Positions 45,769 through 57,491 of a stretch of 64,000 nucleotides of DNA are shown piece after piece. Position numbers and translations under genes: made by a program. Origin of the DNA: Phaeotremella fagi (taxonomy: Eukaryota > Basidiomycota > Tremellomycetes > Tremellales > Phaeotremellaceae); NCBI GenBank assembly GCA_001599715.1, contig BCHU01000011.1, forward strand, positions 310,001 to 374,000. Reading direction: 5' to 3'. Every line of letters starts with the position of its first letter. Position 1 is the stretch's first letter. The notes beneath the pieces were generated by a model. The model saw nothing but the letters and a program-made list of their open reading frames with translations. It did no database searches and was not told the origin of the DNA.

Positions 45769-47997
45769 ATGTCATCGAGACAGGAGGATACGAATCAGTC
45801 CAATCCCACCCGACCAGTAACGATTCATTCGTCGACTGAAACCCTCTGTCATAGAGAGGATGAACCTGAATCCAATGACAAACCTACGAAACCATCTTCT
45901 AGTGTTGTACCAACAAGTCCAAGGGTTAACGACACCACGACAGTACCGACAACACCAACTACTGCATCAAGACCTGCAGTTGTAGAACGAGCCCCACCAA
46001 TTCCACCACCTGATGTAGTTAGTGTTCTGGATCCAGCATCTGCAGGTGGAGGTGGACCTTTGAGAAGAATTACTACAGAACAACGTATCAGAGTTGAAAA
46101 TGAAGCCAGAGAAAGAGCTGAACGTCAATTGGCACGCGACAATGGTGAATCGCCAAGTACGGGTATCTTACAGAGATTCAGATCGAATTCAAATTCGACG
46201 ACTCGTCGAGGGCGACCAGTCATCTTTGCAGAGGTTCAACAGCAACGACGAGAACTTTCACCGCATCATGAACATCATGACATTTCACGTTCACATAGTT
46301 CGAAGACTTTGACTTCTTTGCATACAAACGATGAAAAGAGTAGTCATGATGGTGTACACACTTTATCTAAACATGAAGATTTAGAGGATCAATCGACTGA
46401 AGAACATGTTTATCCTGATGGTGGCTATGGTTGGGTCGTTTTAATTTGTTGTGTGACTCTTGCTGGATGTACAATGGGTTGGGGTATGAGTTGGGGTATC
46501 TTTCAACAGGTAATTTACTTGAAAAGATATTAGCTGATTGTTCCAGTATTATGCTAAGAACGTTTTTGTCGATGCCGACACTTCCTTGTTGAGTTTGATC
46601 GGTTGCTCATTGGCTTTCGTGAGTGGCAGTGATTGAATGGTACTGATGACAGTTTATGAATGTCTCCTCATTCGCTGCAGGAAGAATGGGTGATAGGTAC
46701 GGATTCAAAGTAAGTTTCCAAACCCCTCCTGAACTCACACTCCAGCTCGTACTCTACATCTCAGCGGCCGTCGCGTGGTTAGGTAACTTTTCTGCTAGTT
46801 GGTGTACAGAATTGTGGCAACTTCTTTTGACACAGGTAGGTAGATAGTCATGATAAAGTAGCTGACAAGCTAGGGTATCTTGACTGGAATCGGAACCGGT
46901 ATTGCCTTACCTCTCTTCATGTCTTTACCGTCGCAATGGTTCTACAAGAAGAGAGGTTTGGCGAGTGGTATAGCGATGGGAGGGGCAGGTTTCGGTGGCG
47001 GTATCGCTGCGTTGGTCGTCAGACAACTGCTAACGGCCGTTGGATACAAGAGAACTCTTTTGTGTGTCTCTTTATTCTGATATAAGACACCGTACTAATC
47101 TTCCTCAAGGATCATGAGTTTTGTCAATCTCGCTGCCATGGTCGTGGCTATATCTTTCATCAAGATCAGACCTTCTTCCCCCGAAGCCAGGGGTGGAGGT
47201 AAAGGTCCATGGGTTGATGTTGCGGTCGTCAAGAAATCTGAATTCTGGAGTTTGGCAGCCAGTCTCATTATCGCTGTCATCGGGTATTCGTAAGTCACAC
47301 GATCAACCTAAGAATGAATCTAACAGCATGTAGAACACCATATACGTTCTTAGCTCAATTTGTTAGTGCTAAATTCCCAGAAGTAACTGGAACTCTAGCT
47401 GCTTTGTAAGTCGAACCCGCTGTTTCATGCTAATGAAAGACCACAAACTTTGATGGCATTCACCGTCTGTATCGGACGAGCTCTAGTCGGTTTCGTCGCA
47501 GATCGTTTCGGACCTCTCAACACCTATGTTGGAGTTTTCATCTTATCAGGTGCAATTCAATATTCACTTTGGTTGACGGCAAGTTCTTTCCCTGCCGCGT
47601 GCGTTTTCGCAGTATTCTTTGGTCTAGTAAGTTCAACCCTTGAGATCGATTTCATCAAGCTCATGCTACCAGGTCGCACCGGGATTCATCGGTCTCATCC
47701 CACAAATCGTCGTTTCATTATTCGGACCTGCCAACCTCGCTTCCAACGTAGGGATGTTCTTGCTATTCAATGGACCTGGTAATCTTGTCGGTGGTCCTTT
47801 AGGCGGTGCAATCTATGATGCAGGCGGTAGGACTACTTTCAAATATGTCATCCTTGCCGGTGGTGGTTTACAAATTGCCGGTGGTTTTATCGCCATCTGG
47901 GGTGAGTTGATGTTCTCTTCGGGAACCGTTTTCATTTTGCTGATGAAACGTTTTAGCTCGTCTTAAGACTAGTCGGAAACTCTTCGCTAAAGTTTAA
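45769..47997 (+). CDS. Major facilitator superfamily transporter, monocarboxylate (MCH/SLC16) type
   Basis: Ten exons (45769-46509, 46547-46618, 46653-46709, 46746-46835, 46874-47061, 47110-47289, 47334-47405, 47440-47626, 47673-47901, 47957-47997) give 618 residues. A long cytosolic N-terminus (about 210 residues, Ser/Thr/Pro and charged) precedes YPDGGYGWVVLICC, the conserved DGGWGW-type motif at helix 1 of the SLC16/MCH group. Twelve helices follow with GRMGDRYGFK in loop 2-3 and GRALVGFVADRFGP in loop 8-9. Fungal members move carboxylates, riboflavin or other small solutes; the substrate cannot be read from the sequence. Membrane location may be plasma membrane or vacuole. Confidence 0.85.
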
Positions 47998-48605
47998 TGT
48001 CAAGTGTTCAATCCCTTGGTTGCTTTAACGCTGCCCTACGACAATTCATCAATCATTAATTACTCCCAACCCGTACATATCTTTTCATTGTTTCTTTGCA
48101 CGCATGTAAAATAGTTCATTTCAAGTGGCACTGTGGCAAAGAACCACATCCTTTCACAGAACAGGCTCTCATACATTCACTCAATCAGCTTACTTCACCA
48201 TATGACCCCAGCCCTTTCATTTTCACTGATCTCAGCCGTGGGCGCAAAAGGGGGGAAAGTGAAGGAGCAGGATGTGAAAAAGATATCTCCTTGCATCTCT
48301 CGTCACGCTTCAGTGGTAACATACTTGTGCCCAGATAATGAAACTTGCGTCGCAACAATGACCGTTCAAACTCCCTTCATTGCAGTACTGTATGGGGACG
48401 ACATGAAGCGATGTTTATACTTAGCTGGTTCGCTGGAACTTCCAAGCGCAGTCTTGGTAGGTGGAATTTGAATCTTTTCTATCACTCCACTTCATCAAAT
48501 TACAGACTAAGAACTCCTATACATCATCTTTGTCATCACTATTCATACTTCACATCTACATTGCGCTCCTGACTGAATAGCAACCCCGCCAAGCCGTCCC
48601 CCCTA
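47998..48605. other. Intergenic, 608 bases
   Basis: A spacer between convergent genes. It contains GTGGCACTGTGGCAAAGAACCAC near 48124 in overlapping parts and GCAGTACTGTATG near 48383. Overlapping plus-strand frames here lack a convincing start or any family feature. Confidence 0.4.
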
Positions 48606-49097
48606 TTACTTGGTCGACTTTTGAACGTCCTGGACTGACTTGAACCAACGGTACAGATTATCAATAACCTCAAAATCACCAACCCAATCTTTAAGCGCAG
48701 TTTGAGCTCGATAGGTATCGTGAGCACTGCGACTTAAACCGTTGAAACCGAAACTTTGAATTGCTCTGCACAAGTGGTTTTTGGATTGTGTGATGCTGTA
48801 CTGATCTCCGAGGTAATAATCCTTTTCGGCCACTGTGAAATACTCTCCACCTGGAATATCGACTTCGAGTTTGATACTGACCGCATGTGGACCCGAATTT
48901 GCGTAGAGGAAAACTGAAGAGTTGTTTGTCTTTCCAATAAAAAGAAAGGATTGCCGATTTTCAGGAAGCGTGGTTGAGAGTTCACTCATTTTTTTGTAAG
49001 ATCGAGAGTTTTCATCCCATTCAATCTCGTTAAAGATATCTTTAGCTGTTGTTGCGTAGATATACCTATCATTATCGGAGAGAGTAACACCATCCAT
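48606..49097 (-). CDS. Small intronless protein, possible outlier of the array family
   Basis: A 163-residue intronless ORF with ATG at 49097. It has no signal peptide or known domain. A hydrophobic strand (RQSFLFIGKTNNSSVFLY), an acidic strand (SIKLEVDIPGGEYF), a helical middle and a C-terminal DFEVIDNLYRWFKSV echo the strand-helix-terminal element plan of the 10-16 kb array, but the similarity is weak and the order is not identical. GTGGCGAA lies 56 bases upstream (49153-49160), resembling the GTGGCAAA upstream of array genes 1 and 5. Function unknown. Confidence 0.5.
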   Translation of the reverse strand: MDGVTLSDNDRYIYATTAKDIFNEIEWDENSRSYKKMSELSTTLPENRQSFLFIGKTNNSSVFLYANSGPHAVSIKLEVDIPGGEYFTVAEKDYYLGDQYSITQSKNHLCRAIQSFGFNGLSRSAHDTYRAQTALKDWVGDFEVIDNLYRWFKSVQDVQKSTK

Positions 49098-50056
49098 CGT
49101 GGATAATTGATTATGAGGTTTGTTTTGGTAAAATTTTCTTGATAAATGTTTGGTGGCGAAAAGTTGGGGGGAGAAAAGAAAAGTAATTCAAAAGATGTCG
49201 AGTCTTAAGTACGTGATTCAGAATTGAACCGATTCGATTCAATCCTTTGTGTCACTTTTATCTCTTGCTTATTGGAAGAAGGCCGTTGGATAAGTACGAT
49301 GGTTATCTTACTGCTCGCGAAATTGCCTGCATATTTCGTACAATATGTCATAGTATTCGCTTTCCTTTGAATTCTAAAACAATCTGTCACATCTCACTCC
49401 ACAATCAGACCAAATTTATCAGTAGAGTACAAAAGATTACAATTTGATCGGGTTTTACACTATATTAAAGGAGATTTAAGTGATACAACCTTTGTAGAGC
49501 TCGCTTGAACACTGAAAAGTCGTCTTCATACGCACTCCAAGGTCTCCTACTGATTTAACTTATCTTTGAAATAAACGACCAATGTTCATTTAGGAATATC
49601 CCGATGACAGGATAGCTTGAATGGGTTTTCGTTGATGACCCAAATTCTGCTTGCTCAATAATGACAGACAACGCAAACAATGTTGCTCCTAATTTTTGTG
49701 CCACATGCCACCGTCCTCGTCTGCATTGCCTCAGAGTACGAATGAGGAAGTGAATCGGGCTTGGTTTTGATTCAAGTGGTAATCTTTCCTGGTATCCTAT
49801 GACCTCTGTTGATCTGGTGCAAGATTCTTATTCGGAGAAGAAAGATGATGTTTGCGGATTTATCATTATTCTCGCTTGTGTTCGTATCTCTTCTCATCAG
49901 TAGTGGAGATTTTCGATTTTATTTTATTTTATCCGCCATATAATTAGGCAGGAAAGCGAAGAACTGGAAAAATCACTTCATAAAAGCTACTTATGAATCC
50001 TAAACTTGTTGTTTTCTTCTGATCTCTCCAAATCTAACCCCCAATCATTCAACGCC
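49098..50056. other. Intergenic, 959 bases
   Basis: An AT-rich spacer with a TTTTATTTTATTTTATCC stretch near 49918 and GTGCCACATGCCACCG near 49700. It holds the promoter of the 48606-49097 gene and the 3' flank of the next one. No gene is supported. Confidence 0.4.
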
Positions 50057-50470
50057 TTACCCAAGAGCACCCGACTTTCCAGCTGACGTTTCAAAAGTTT
50101 CCCGATCGGTAAACTTAACAGCCGCACCTTCCAACCCACATTCTCCTGATCCATCACTTACACGATCAAAATAATCCTGAGTTGTTTTTGTGAAATTCTC
50201 CATAGAATATACTTCCTCTCTATCATTAAAGAATTTTAAATGATCCTTGATCAGTTGATCGAAAGCTTCGAGGTAGTTTTGAGCTTTTTCTTTGGTACCA
50301 CGTTGGTCGTAGGAAAGATGACGATTTTGGTAGTACTTGTCATCCTCCATCCAAAGTGTTGATGTTATGGTGTAGATGGCTTTAGATTTTTTGGATTTGG
50401 AGATAGTGGTGGAGATAATGGTCTTCTTCGACGATTGACGCCAATTGTCTTGATTCTTGGGCGATTTCAT
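50057..50470 (-). CDS. Small intronless protein, probable outlier of the array family
   Basis: A 137-residue ORF with ATG at 50470. It has a Lys/Ser-rich start with one Trp, a hydrophobic strand (KAIYTITSTLWM), a long charged helix (LEAFDQLIKDHLKFFNDREE), and a C-terminal element AAVKFTDRETFE closely like the (F/V)-TD-x-x-T/S element of array genes 1, 3, 4 and 5. GGTAAGG at the 3' end could act as a splice donor, so the C-terminus could be longer; otherwise TAA ends it. No signal peptide. Function unknown. Confidence 0.5.
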   Translation of the reverse strand: MKSPKNQDNWRQSSKKTIISTTISKSKKSKAIYTITSTLWMEDDKYYQNRHLSYDQRGTKEKAQNYLEAFDQLIKDHLKFFNDREEVYSMENFTKTTQDYFDRVSDGSGECGLEGAAVKFTDRETFETSAGKSGALG

Positions 50471-50878
50471 GGTTTGTTATGGAAACGGTTTATGTCTAAG
50501 TATTTTTTGATAGATGATGTTATCTTACCAGACGTTGAAAGAGAAACAAGAGTGAAGGGAAACGAGAAATAGGGTCAAGTGACAGTGAGAAGAGGAAGGC
50601 AGGTGTTCTTCACATCTATCTCCGACAATATTGGAATCAAAGACCGCTCTGATTATCCCATCCAGGATTGATCTTGGGACAATTGCTTTCAAGCATGAGG
50701 ACTTCCCTGAGACTTCTTATTGTCTTAATCCATAAGCAACTAATTACACTTAACACCGTCTGAGGATCAACAGCATTGGAACCACCGTATATCCTTGCTT
50801 ACGTAATCATCATCACTGACTCTGGCAACCAGGTGAGATGAAGATAAGATAAGAACTACCACACAAGTCATTATCAAA
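50471..50878. promoter_or_regulatory. Bidirectional promoter region
   Basis: A 408-base spacer between divergent starts of the small gene and the prolyl aminopeptidase gene. No distinctive repeat; purine-rich (GAGAAGAGGAAGGCAGG) near 50587. Confidence 0.4.
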
Positions 50879-52356
50879 ATGCCTTACCCAGCTCCTCAAC
50901 CGTACGAACAAGGTAAACTAGAGGTATCCGATATCCATACAATTCAGTGGGTTGGAATAATACGAAATTTCCACGAGAGGACTGATCAAAATTAGCTACA
51001 CGCAGAGTGGGAAACCAGATGGAAAGCCTGGTAGGTCATATCAAATGCCTAAACGTCGAGTAACTAACTCAACTTCCCAGTGATCTTCCTGTAAGAAGCT
51101 CATTGTCTCGATGGAAAAGAGCTTATACGTTGTTTTAGACATGGAGGACCTGGAGGTGGAACAGCACCGTCCGATGGGGTTTACTTCAATCCTGAGGTTT
51201 ACAGGATTGTTATGATGGATCAACGAGGTGCTGGGGAGAGTACTCCGTGAGTTCAGATCTATGTTTCATCGCTTATATACCTACAGACACGCAGATCTGA
51301 GAGAGAACACTACTTGGGATCTGGGTACGTTTGGTCCGCAGCATTGACGCCCTACTAACGGAATCCAGTTGCTGACATTGAGAAACTACGTGAGAAGCTT
51401 GGGATTGAGAAATGGATCGTCTTTGGAGGTTCTTGGTAGGTAACAGTCTAGGTTGTATCTGATTTTATGAGGGGATCTACACTTTCCTTGTCGTATTCAC
51501 AAACGCACCCTGACAAGTGTATCGCGTTGATTTTGAGGGGAATTTTCTTATTGAGAAGATCTGAATTGGAATTCTTTTATCAAGACGGAACTAGTCGTGA
51601 GTTCTTCTTCATATCAAGAAACTTGAACTAATTGTGATAGATTTATGGCCGGAGGAATGGTACGTCAACCACCACACACAGGATCTAACACATTTAGGGA
51701 CGACTATCTAGCTCAAATCCCTGTTGAAGAGAGAAACGACATGATGGCGGCTTATCACAAGAGATTGATTTCGGATGATGACAACGTATCCTTACCTGCA
51801 GCTACTGCTTGGGCCAAATGGGAAATGTGCACTAGTAGATTATATCAGGATCCTCAAACTATGGCTAAAGTGGAGGATCCAAAGTTCTCTAGGTTAGTTC
51901 CAGAGAGGGTCTGTGAATTAACACATTGTTAGAGCCTTTGCTAGAATCGAGTGTCATTACTTTGTAAACAAAGGTTTCTTCCCGGAAGATGGTTTTTTGA
52001 TCAAGGAAGAGCAAATCGCTAAGATGTGAGTCAGCTGGTATCAAGCTACATCTAGCTGACTCTACTAGTCGTCATCTCCCGTGCATCGTCGTTCAAGGCA
52101 GATACGATTTAGTTTGTCCGGTATGTCCGTTTTTGATCGATCAGAGTAAACACTCAATATCTTTAGGCTCGATCCGCGTACGATCTAAAGAAAGTATGGG
52201 GCAAAGGTCTCACTCTAAAGGTTGTTCCTGATGCTGGTCATTCAGCCAAGGAAGATGGTATAGCCAAATTACTTACAGAGGTGGGTATATGTGATCCAAC
52301 GATGGAGCTTCCACACTGACTATTTTTAGGCCGCTGACGAGTTCGCAAGTTTATGA
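50879..52356 (+). CDS. Prolyl aminopeptidase (proline iminopeptidase, S33 family)
   Basis: Releases N-terminal proline from peptides; an alpha/beta hydrolase, probably cytosolic. Thirteen exons, all in phase, give 316 residues, the normal size. Exon 3 is only 10 nt (51081-51090) and exon 8 is 19 nt. Motifs: VIFLHGGPGGGTAP (oxyanion hole), MMDQRGAGESTPHA, nucleophile elbow FGGSWGSTL (Ser about 108), HLWPEEWDDYLAQIP, AWAKWE, GRYDLVCP (Asp about 266) and DAGHSAKE (His about 295). The intact triad supports an active enzyme. An open frame that runs across the 51660-51697 intron is not coding there; the DDYLAQIP join is the family-consistent one. Confidence 0.9.
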
Positions 52357-52742
52357 TTAGATCGGAACGGGTAGAATCGTTAGTATGTAGGACGTATGTA
52401 TGAGTGCAGGACTCGTTCTGTCCAGCATGGTGATCTCGATTCCAAGATGACGGTAAACCAGACGTCACTGAAGTACATATGCAAGATGACGAGATAACGC
52501 CCTGATTCCCACTCTTCAACAGGAACGTCGATGATTCGCGAAAAGACCGGGAATCGAAGTCACCTCTGCATGGCGTCTGAGATGTTACTGCTCGGTGGAG
52601 GTTTTTGATATTGTCATCCCGCTGTCGACTTCGTCATGGATCACATAATGCATCGCTGGGAGATTTTTTGATATATGTAAACGAGATTTCTTCGATCTAT
52701 CGGTTCTAAACTGAAAAATAACCTTCACTACAATTTCGAACG
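52357..52742. other. Intergenic; promoter of the Rds1-like gene
   Basis: A 386-base spacer between tandem genes. A short leader precedes ATG 52743. Nothing distinctive seen. Confidence 0.4.
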
Positions 52743-54109
52743 ATGCTTAGATCTTCAATCCCAATCGTTTCTGCGTTATTCGCCTCATTCTGTTTGGTCG
52801 GTGCAGCTCCAGGTGCTCACCCAGTACCCAGTGGTGGTGTTGGTGTCAGACCAACCGATCCTCCTCCAGTAAGTTTGAGTATAATTGAAGTGGCGTAGAT
52901 GCACTAACATCGTGCAAGGAATATGCGACCATGTCAGAATTCGATTTCCAATCTTTGAATCTAGCTTTGAATCAGGAATGGATCGAACTCGACCTGTTCA
53001 ATTATGGTGTCGAGAGGTTCAGCGTCGAAGAGTTCGCTGCTAACGGTATGGGACCTGAAGAGATTTCTTTGATTCAATTTATGGCCAGTGAGTTGTTGGA
53101 AGTGTTTGATCGATCTTCATTAAACTGTAAATAGATCAGGAAGTCGGTCATGCTACTTTACTTCACACCGCCGTTACCTCTTACAACCGAACTGGTGCTG
53201 CTCAATGTACTTATAAATATGATTTCAATACTGTGAGAGATTTTGTCAATTTCTGTCAGAGATTGACAAGGTGAGTGATCGATGAACTACCGTGAGCTGA
53301 AACCGTCCAGATGGGGCGAATCTGGTGTCTACGGTTTCTTGGCTCATCTCGATTCGAGACCATCGGCAACACTTCTTTTACAATCTATCTCCACTGAGGC
53401 TAGACAACAAATGATCTTCAGACAATTCTCAGGTGCCTTCCCTATGCCGTGGGTTTCTCACTTTACTACGTCGCTATGACTAACAATCAACAGAGTCTAT
53501 TTCGAGACTGGGATCTCTCAATCCATGGCCTGGACTTTACTCTCGCCATACATTGTTTCCTGTCCTTCATCAAATCCGAGAATAGTGAGTGTGCAATCAC
53601 AATTTATACTAATCATCGCAGAGTTGGCAAAATTTCCCGTGGCTCACTGTCGTTAATGACGCCAACCTTTTGGTAGATGGTTACACCGCCAGCATTTCCC
53701 ACAACAGGACATCTTTGACTGCTCCAGGTCGAGTCGTTCAATTGGCATGGGATTCGCCTGGTAAAACAACAGGATACAACAACCTTTACAACACTTCGGT
53801 TGGTGATAACGTTACCACGACGGTTCCTCAGGTAAGCCCTTGCCACAGGTGAACGTCTGACTGACAACATTATAGTATGCTGCTTGGATCTCTCAGCTTA
53901 ACGTCACTTACACTCCACTTAACATCACTGGAAACAACACTGGTACTACTATACAGCCAGGAGGTTTTGTTTTCAACAACACTGATGACGGAATCGTCAA
54001 CGGTACCATGTTCATCGCGTTGACACAAACAAACACCTATGTCACCCCATACAACCTGAGTCTACTTGATTCTCAAATCATGGCTTTTGGACTTTATCAA
54101 GCTGATTAA
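52743..54109 (+). CDS. Secreted Rds1-like ferritin-fold protein
   Basis: Seven exons (52743-52868, 52919-53087, 53135-53270, 53311-53448, 53494-53584, 53622-53831, 53876-54109) give 367 residues. A signal peptide is clear (RSSIPIVSALFASFCLVGAAPG). The ferritin-like helices carry the expected acidic/His pairs: NQEWIELDLFNYG, MANQEVGHATLLH and STEARQQMIFRQF. NPRISWQNFPWL and many N-x-S/T sites follow, so the secreted protein is probably N-glycosylated. Rds1 in fission yeast responds to adenine, ammonium and stress. Members of the family are common among secreted basidiomycete proteins; metal binding is not proven. Confidence 0.85.
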
Positions 54110-54479
54110 TCTGAGGGGGATGAGAAAGAGATGCGAAGAATACACGATGACCCCTCTATAATAACTATGTTGTAACATACGATTGAGTACCTGCACTGTC
54201 TTACACTAGCGTGAATGCTCGGCCATTGCATTCCGATTGAATGAGATCTATCCAATACATGCAAAGCGATAAGAAGAAAGGAGAAATCAGAGCCTAGCCT
54301 GTAGCCCACGTTATTCTGATAAGCCCAGTCGAACAGTTTGACCCTGAAAATCTCGAGATAAAGGCTGGGTAATTACTGGATTGAAAAATTAAATAGGGAA
54401 GGGAAGAATTCGAATTCTGGAACATAACATTAGATCTTTACAACTTTACAATCTATTCTTCAACGCATAACATCCTACA
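54110..54479. other. Intergenic; promoter of the Zn2Cys6 gene
   Basis: A 370-base spacer with a GAATTCGAATTC inverted word near 54407. No gene. Confidence 0.4.
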
Positions 54480-56898
54480 ATGTCAGATTCATCAGATATC
54501 AATCACGTCGATTCAGCATCGTCTTCAGGATCAAGACCTGATCTAGTTCGTCTTGCTGGTGAGTCGAGTTTCATTTCGGGGAGGGTCGCCATCAACGCCA
54601 ATTGATCCACTTGTTTAGATCTTGTCACGCACGCTTCACTTTTACTTTCACAACCTTCAACCAATTCTCCAGGTGAACCAAGGAAATATACAAGAAGTAG
54701 AAGGGGTTGTTTAACTTGTCGTACGCGAAAAGTAAAGTGCGACGAAGTTTGTGAGTGATCTTGGCGTTGGTGTTTACGCAGCTGATCTTGTAGCTCCAAA
54801 ATGTTTGAGATGTGCTGGAATGGGTCGAGAAGTATGTATTGTCGTATCTGACATCTTGACTAATTATTTCAGTGTAAATGGGAGAAATCTCCTCCAGAAA
54901 CGAAACCTGCTCCACCAGCGAAAACAGAAAAACTCCCTGTCGCAGAATCATCTCAACATGTGTCAGCACCAGTCTATACTCTGCCTACTCAAGACCCTTC
55001 CACCTCCACCTCCTTCTCGAATTTCCAAACCCAACCCATGACTCTAAACTCACTCCCTTCGTCGTCAGCTTATAACGGACCGGGTATAGATTGGATCAAC
55101 GATGGGACGACCTTGCCATCACTATCGGTCATTTCCCGACTATTCGAAGAAGAGGTTGGAAAAGCAACAGATGCGTCGACGACCACATCGACAGAGCGTA
55201 AAGGGCCCAAGAGGAAAAGGGATTCAGTATCTCAGAGTCCACATTGGAGTGATTACGTCAATCTAACAGCTGACAGTCCTGATTTGACGTCTTGGGCAGC
55301 GGCGACTGCTGATATCGACCCTGGTGTCATCCTCTTGCATCGATCAGAACCAACTTCCTCGAACACGAACGATGCAATTTCACTGGTTCCATGGACACCC
55401 GTCAAGCCTGAACAACCAAGCAATTCTGTTGTCCCCCTTTCCTTGTCTTCAGCTACGATAGCTGCCCGTCGTAGAGGACCGAACACGAATTCGACGATTC
55501 ACGCCATGAACTATAATCCTGCTCCAACAGCTGCGTTGGATCCATTCATGCACGCTTTCCCAACCGCTAGTGCTCGAGGGCTGTTCAAACATTACGTCGA
55601 CAACACGTCTGGTATCGTCACTGCGATGGGTAGGACGAAACCTGGTCATAACCCCTTTCTCGCTGTCTCCCTTCCATTGATTCTAACGGACACTGCCAGT
55701 CCAGCTTGCGCTGCTCTTCGTTTCTCACTTTTGACAACGGCTGCGGCTCATATCCTACATCTTCGAGGTGGACATGCCAGTGACGTAGCTGAACTTGGTG
55801 ACAAGCTGAAAAAGCTCGCAATAGGCTACACGGTCATGTCACAGGGATCGAATTCGGAGGAAGACGCTGATCTCATCCTAGCGGCTTCGGTCATTATCAT
55901 GACTCGAGACGTGCTGTCTGCCGACAGATCATGGCGTTCAAATCTCGATTTCGCCATTCAGTCAGTAAGGAAACGAGGAGGACCGGAACAGTTGATGCAG
56001 AGAGATCCATCGAGTTTCACCAAACGTTTCGTCTTGGAACAGATTGTTACCCACGAAGTGTTTAGTTGTTTCACAACTGGAAGTGAACCTACTCTTCTTG
56101 AACCTTACGCTCCATGGTGGTTTGACGTTGAATCGAGTTCAAGATCAGCATGGGAATGGGAGAGTGTGGAACAGTTGTTTGGTGTTTCTCGGGCGATGGT
56201 CGAGGTCATCTCTAGGGTAGGTTGGTATTTTGACGTGCGCTAATTTTAGATATGTGCTCTTTGCGCTAGAAAGGGTCGTTTGGGTGTAGATTCCTCACTG
56301 ACCGAACCAGACATGGCTCCTGTTGCGTCGTTTTTGAGGAACGAGGCAGAATCTTTGATTCAGGAGTTGGAGATTTTTGGAATTTCACTCAGAAGTCTTC
56401 CGTTACATCGTCGTGTACAGGTGGGTTCAATGTATGATAATTGCTGATATCGTAGTACGGTGATCATATTTATCGAATGGTCATGTCCCTTCATCTCATG
56501 ACAGAGGTGAGTAGGAGTTTAATCAGCGCTGACGGTGTAGATTCTAGGATTACCTTCGGATCACGCACGGGTTCGTGCAATCGTTCCAGCTGCATTGGAA
56601 TTGTGCTCAGAGATTTCAATGCAACCGGTAATGCTTGTTTGGCCGTTGTTGATTTTGGCCAAATCTGCAAATACAGAAGAAAGGGAATGGTTGAAGATGT
56701 TACTCAAAACTTATAGCGAGCAGTGTGAGTTTCACGAATATTAAAAGTTTGTTAGACTAACGTGAACTAGATTGTCGAGATTTGGAAACGGCTGAAGAGA
56801 TCATTTTGGAATTATGGAAACGTCAAGATCGCGGTGATCCACCTATTTCGTGGACGTCTTTGATGACGGAATGTGATAAATTCGTGTTATTGATTTAG
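54480..56898 (+). CDS. Zn2Cys6 fungal-specific transcription factor
   Basis: Eight exons (54480-54558, 54619-54750, 54794-54831, 54873-56216, 56250-56420, 56456-56506, 56541-56724, 56771-56898) give 708 residues. The binuclear cluster lies at residues 57-84: CLTCRTRKVKC then PKCLRCAGMGREC, with C-x2-C-x6-C-x6-C-x2-C-x6-C spacing, preceded by a basic stretch KYTRSRRG. The middle is Pro/Ser/Thr-rich. The C-terminal ~400 residues form a helical fungal-specific domain (ASPACAALRFSLLTTAAAHILHLRG, SEISMQPVMLVWPLLILAKSAN). A GTAATG after CAACCG at 56628 is read through, not spliced. The target genes are unknown. Confidence 0.85.
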
Positions 56899-57058
56899 TC
56901 GTGTTACGTGGAATTTGCTAGAATGCTATGAATCCTTTGTTAACTGTGAACCAATAACCTTTGATACGTGTGAGGATTTATAGCAGGTGGATGGTGCATT
57001 TCTTTCTCCTCAACTACCTCGTATGATACCAAATCGAAATGTTTTGCTAAATTCAGAT

Positions 57059-57426
57059 ATGAACCAAACTAGAACACCATCGGTGAGTCGAACGACTTGA
57101 CATCCGTTAACACAAGAAAGCCAACTTGTTCTCCACCCACACCCAACTCCGACACCAAAGATACCAAACAAAATGAACAACCGAGCTCACTCAAATTACC
57201 CCCACGTTCAACACTACATGACTACAGTGGTCAACCGAGAAAACTGTCTAAAGAGGAAGTCGCTAGGAAAAGACGTTTAGGTGCTTTGATCCTTAGTGCT
57301 GTTTGTGGTGGGCTGGAAGAGAAATTTCTGTTGAACAGACAAGCTCGTTGGTCTTCTTATAGAAGGGTTTGTGGGGCGAGACTCACGACTTTGGCTGAAG
57401 TCAGTGAGCGTACTTCAGTCGTGTAG
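57059..57426 (+). CDS. Short basic protein, unknown
   Basis: Two exons (57059-57082, 57121-57426) with a 38-base intron give 109 residues. The ATG at 57059 is the only one that joins the longer frame. The sequence is Pro/Ser/Thr-rich at first, then LSKEEVARKRRLGALILSAV, CGGLEEKFLLNRQARW and a basic end. No signal peptide, no known domain. It lies 160 bases after the Zn2Cys6 gene on the same strand and converges with the membrane protein gene at 57492. Confidence 0.5.
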
Positions 57427-57491
57427 GTAGTACAAGTACATCTAGAGTCGTATTACAGTTCGTCTAAATTATTGATTACTGTACCAACTCC

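Noticed and set aside
56628..56673. Possible intron after CAACCG (GTAATG donor) in the Zn2Cys6 gene
   Set aside because: Splicing there breaks the frame, while reading through gives a helix typical of the family.
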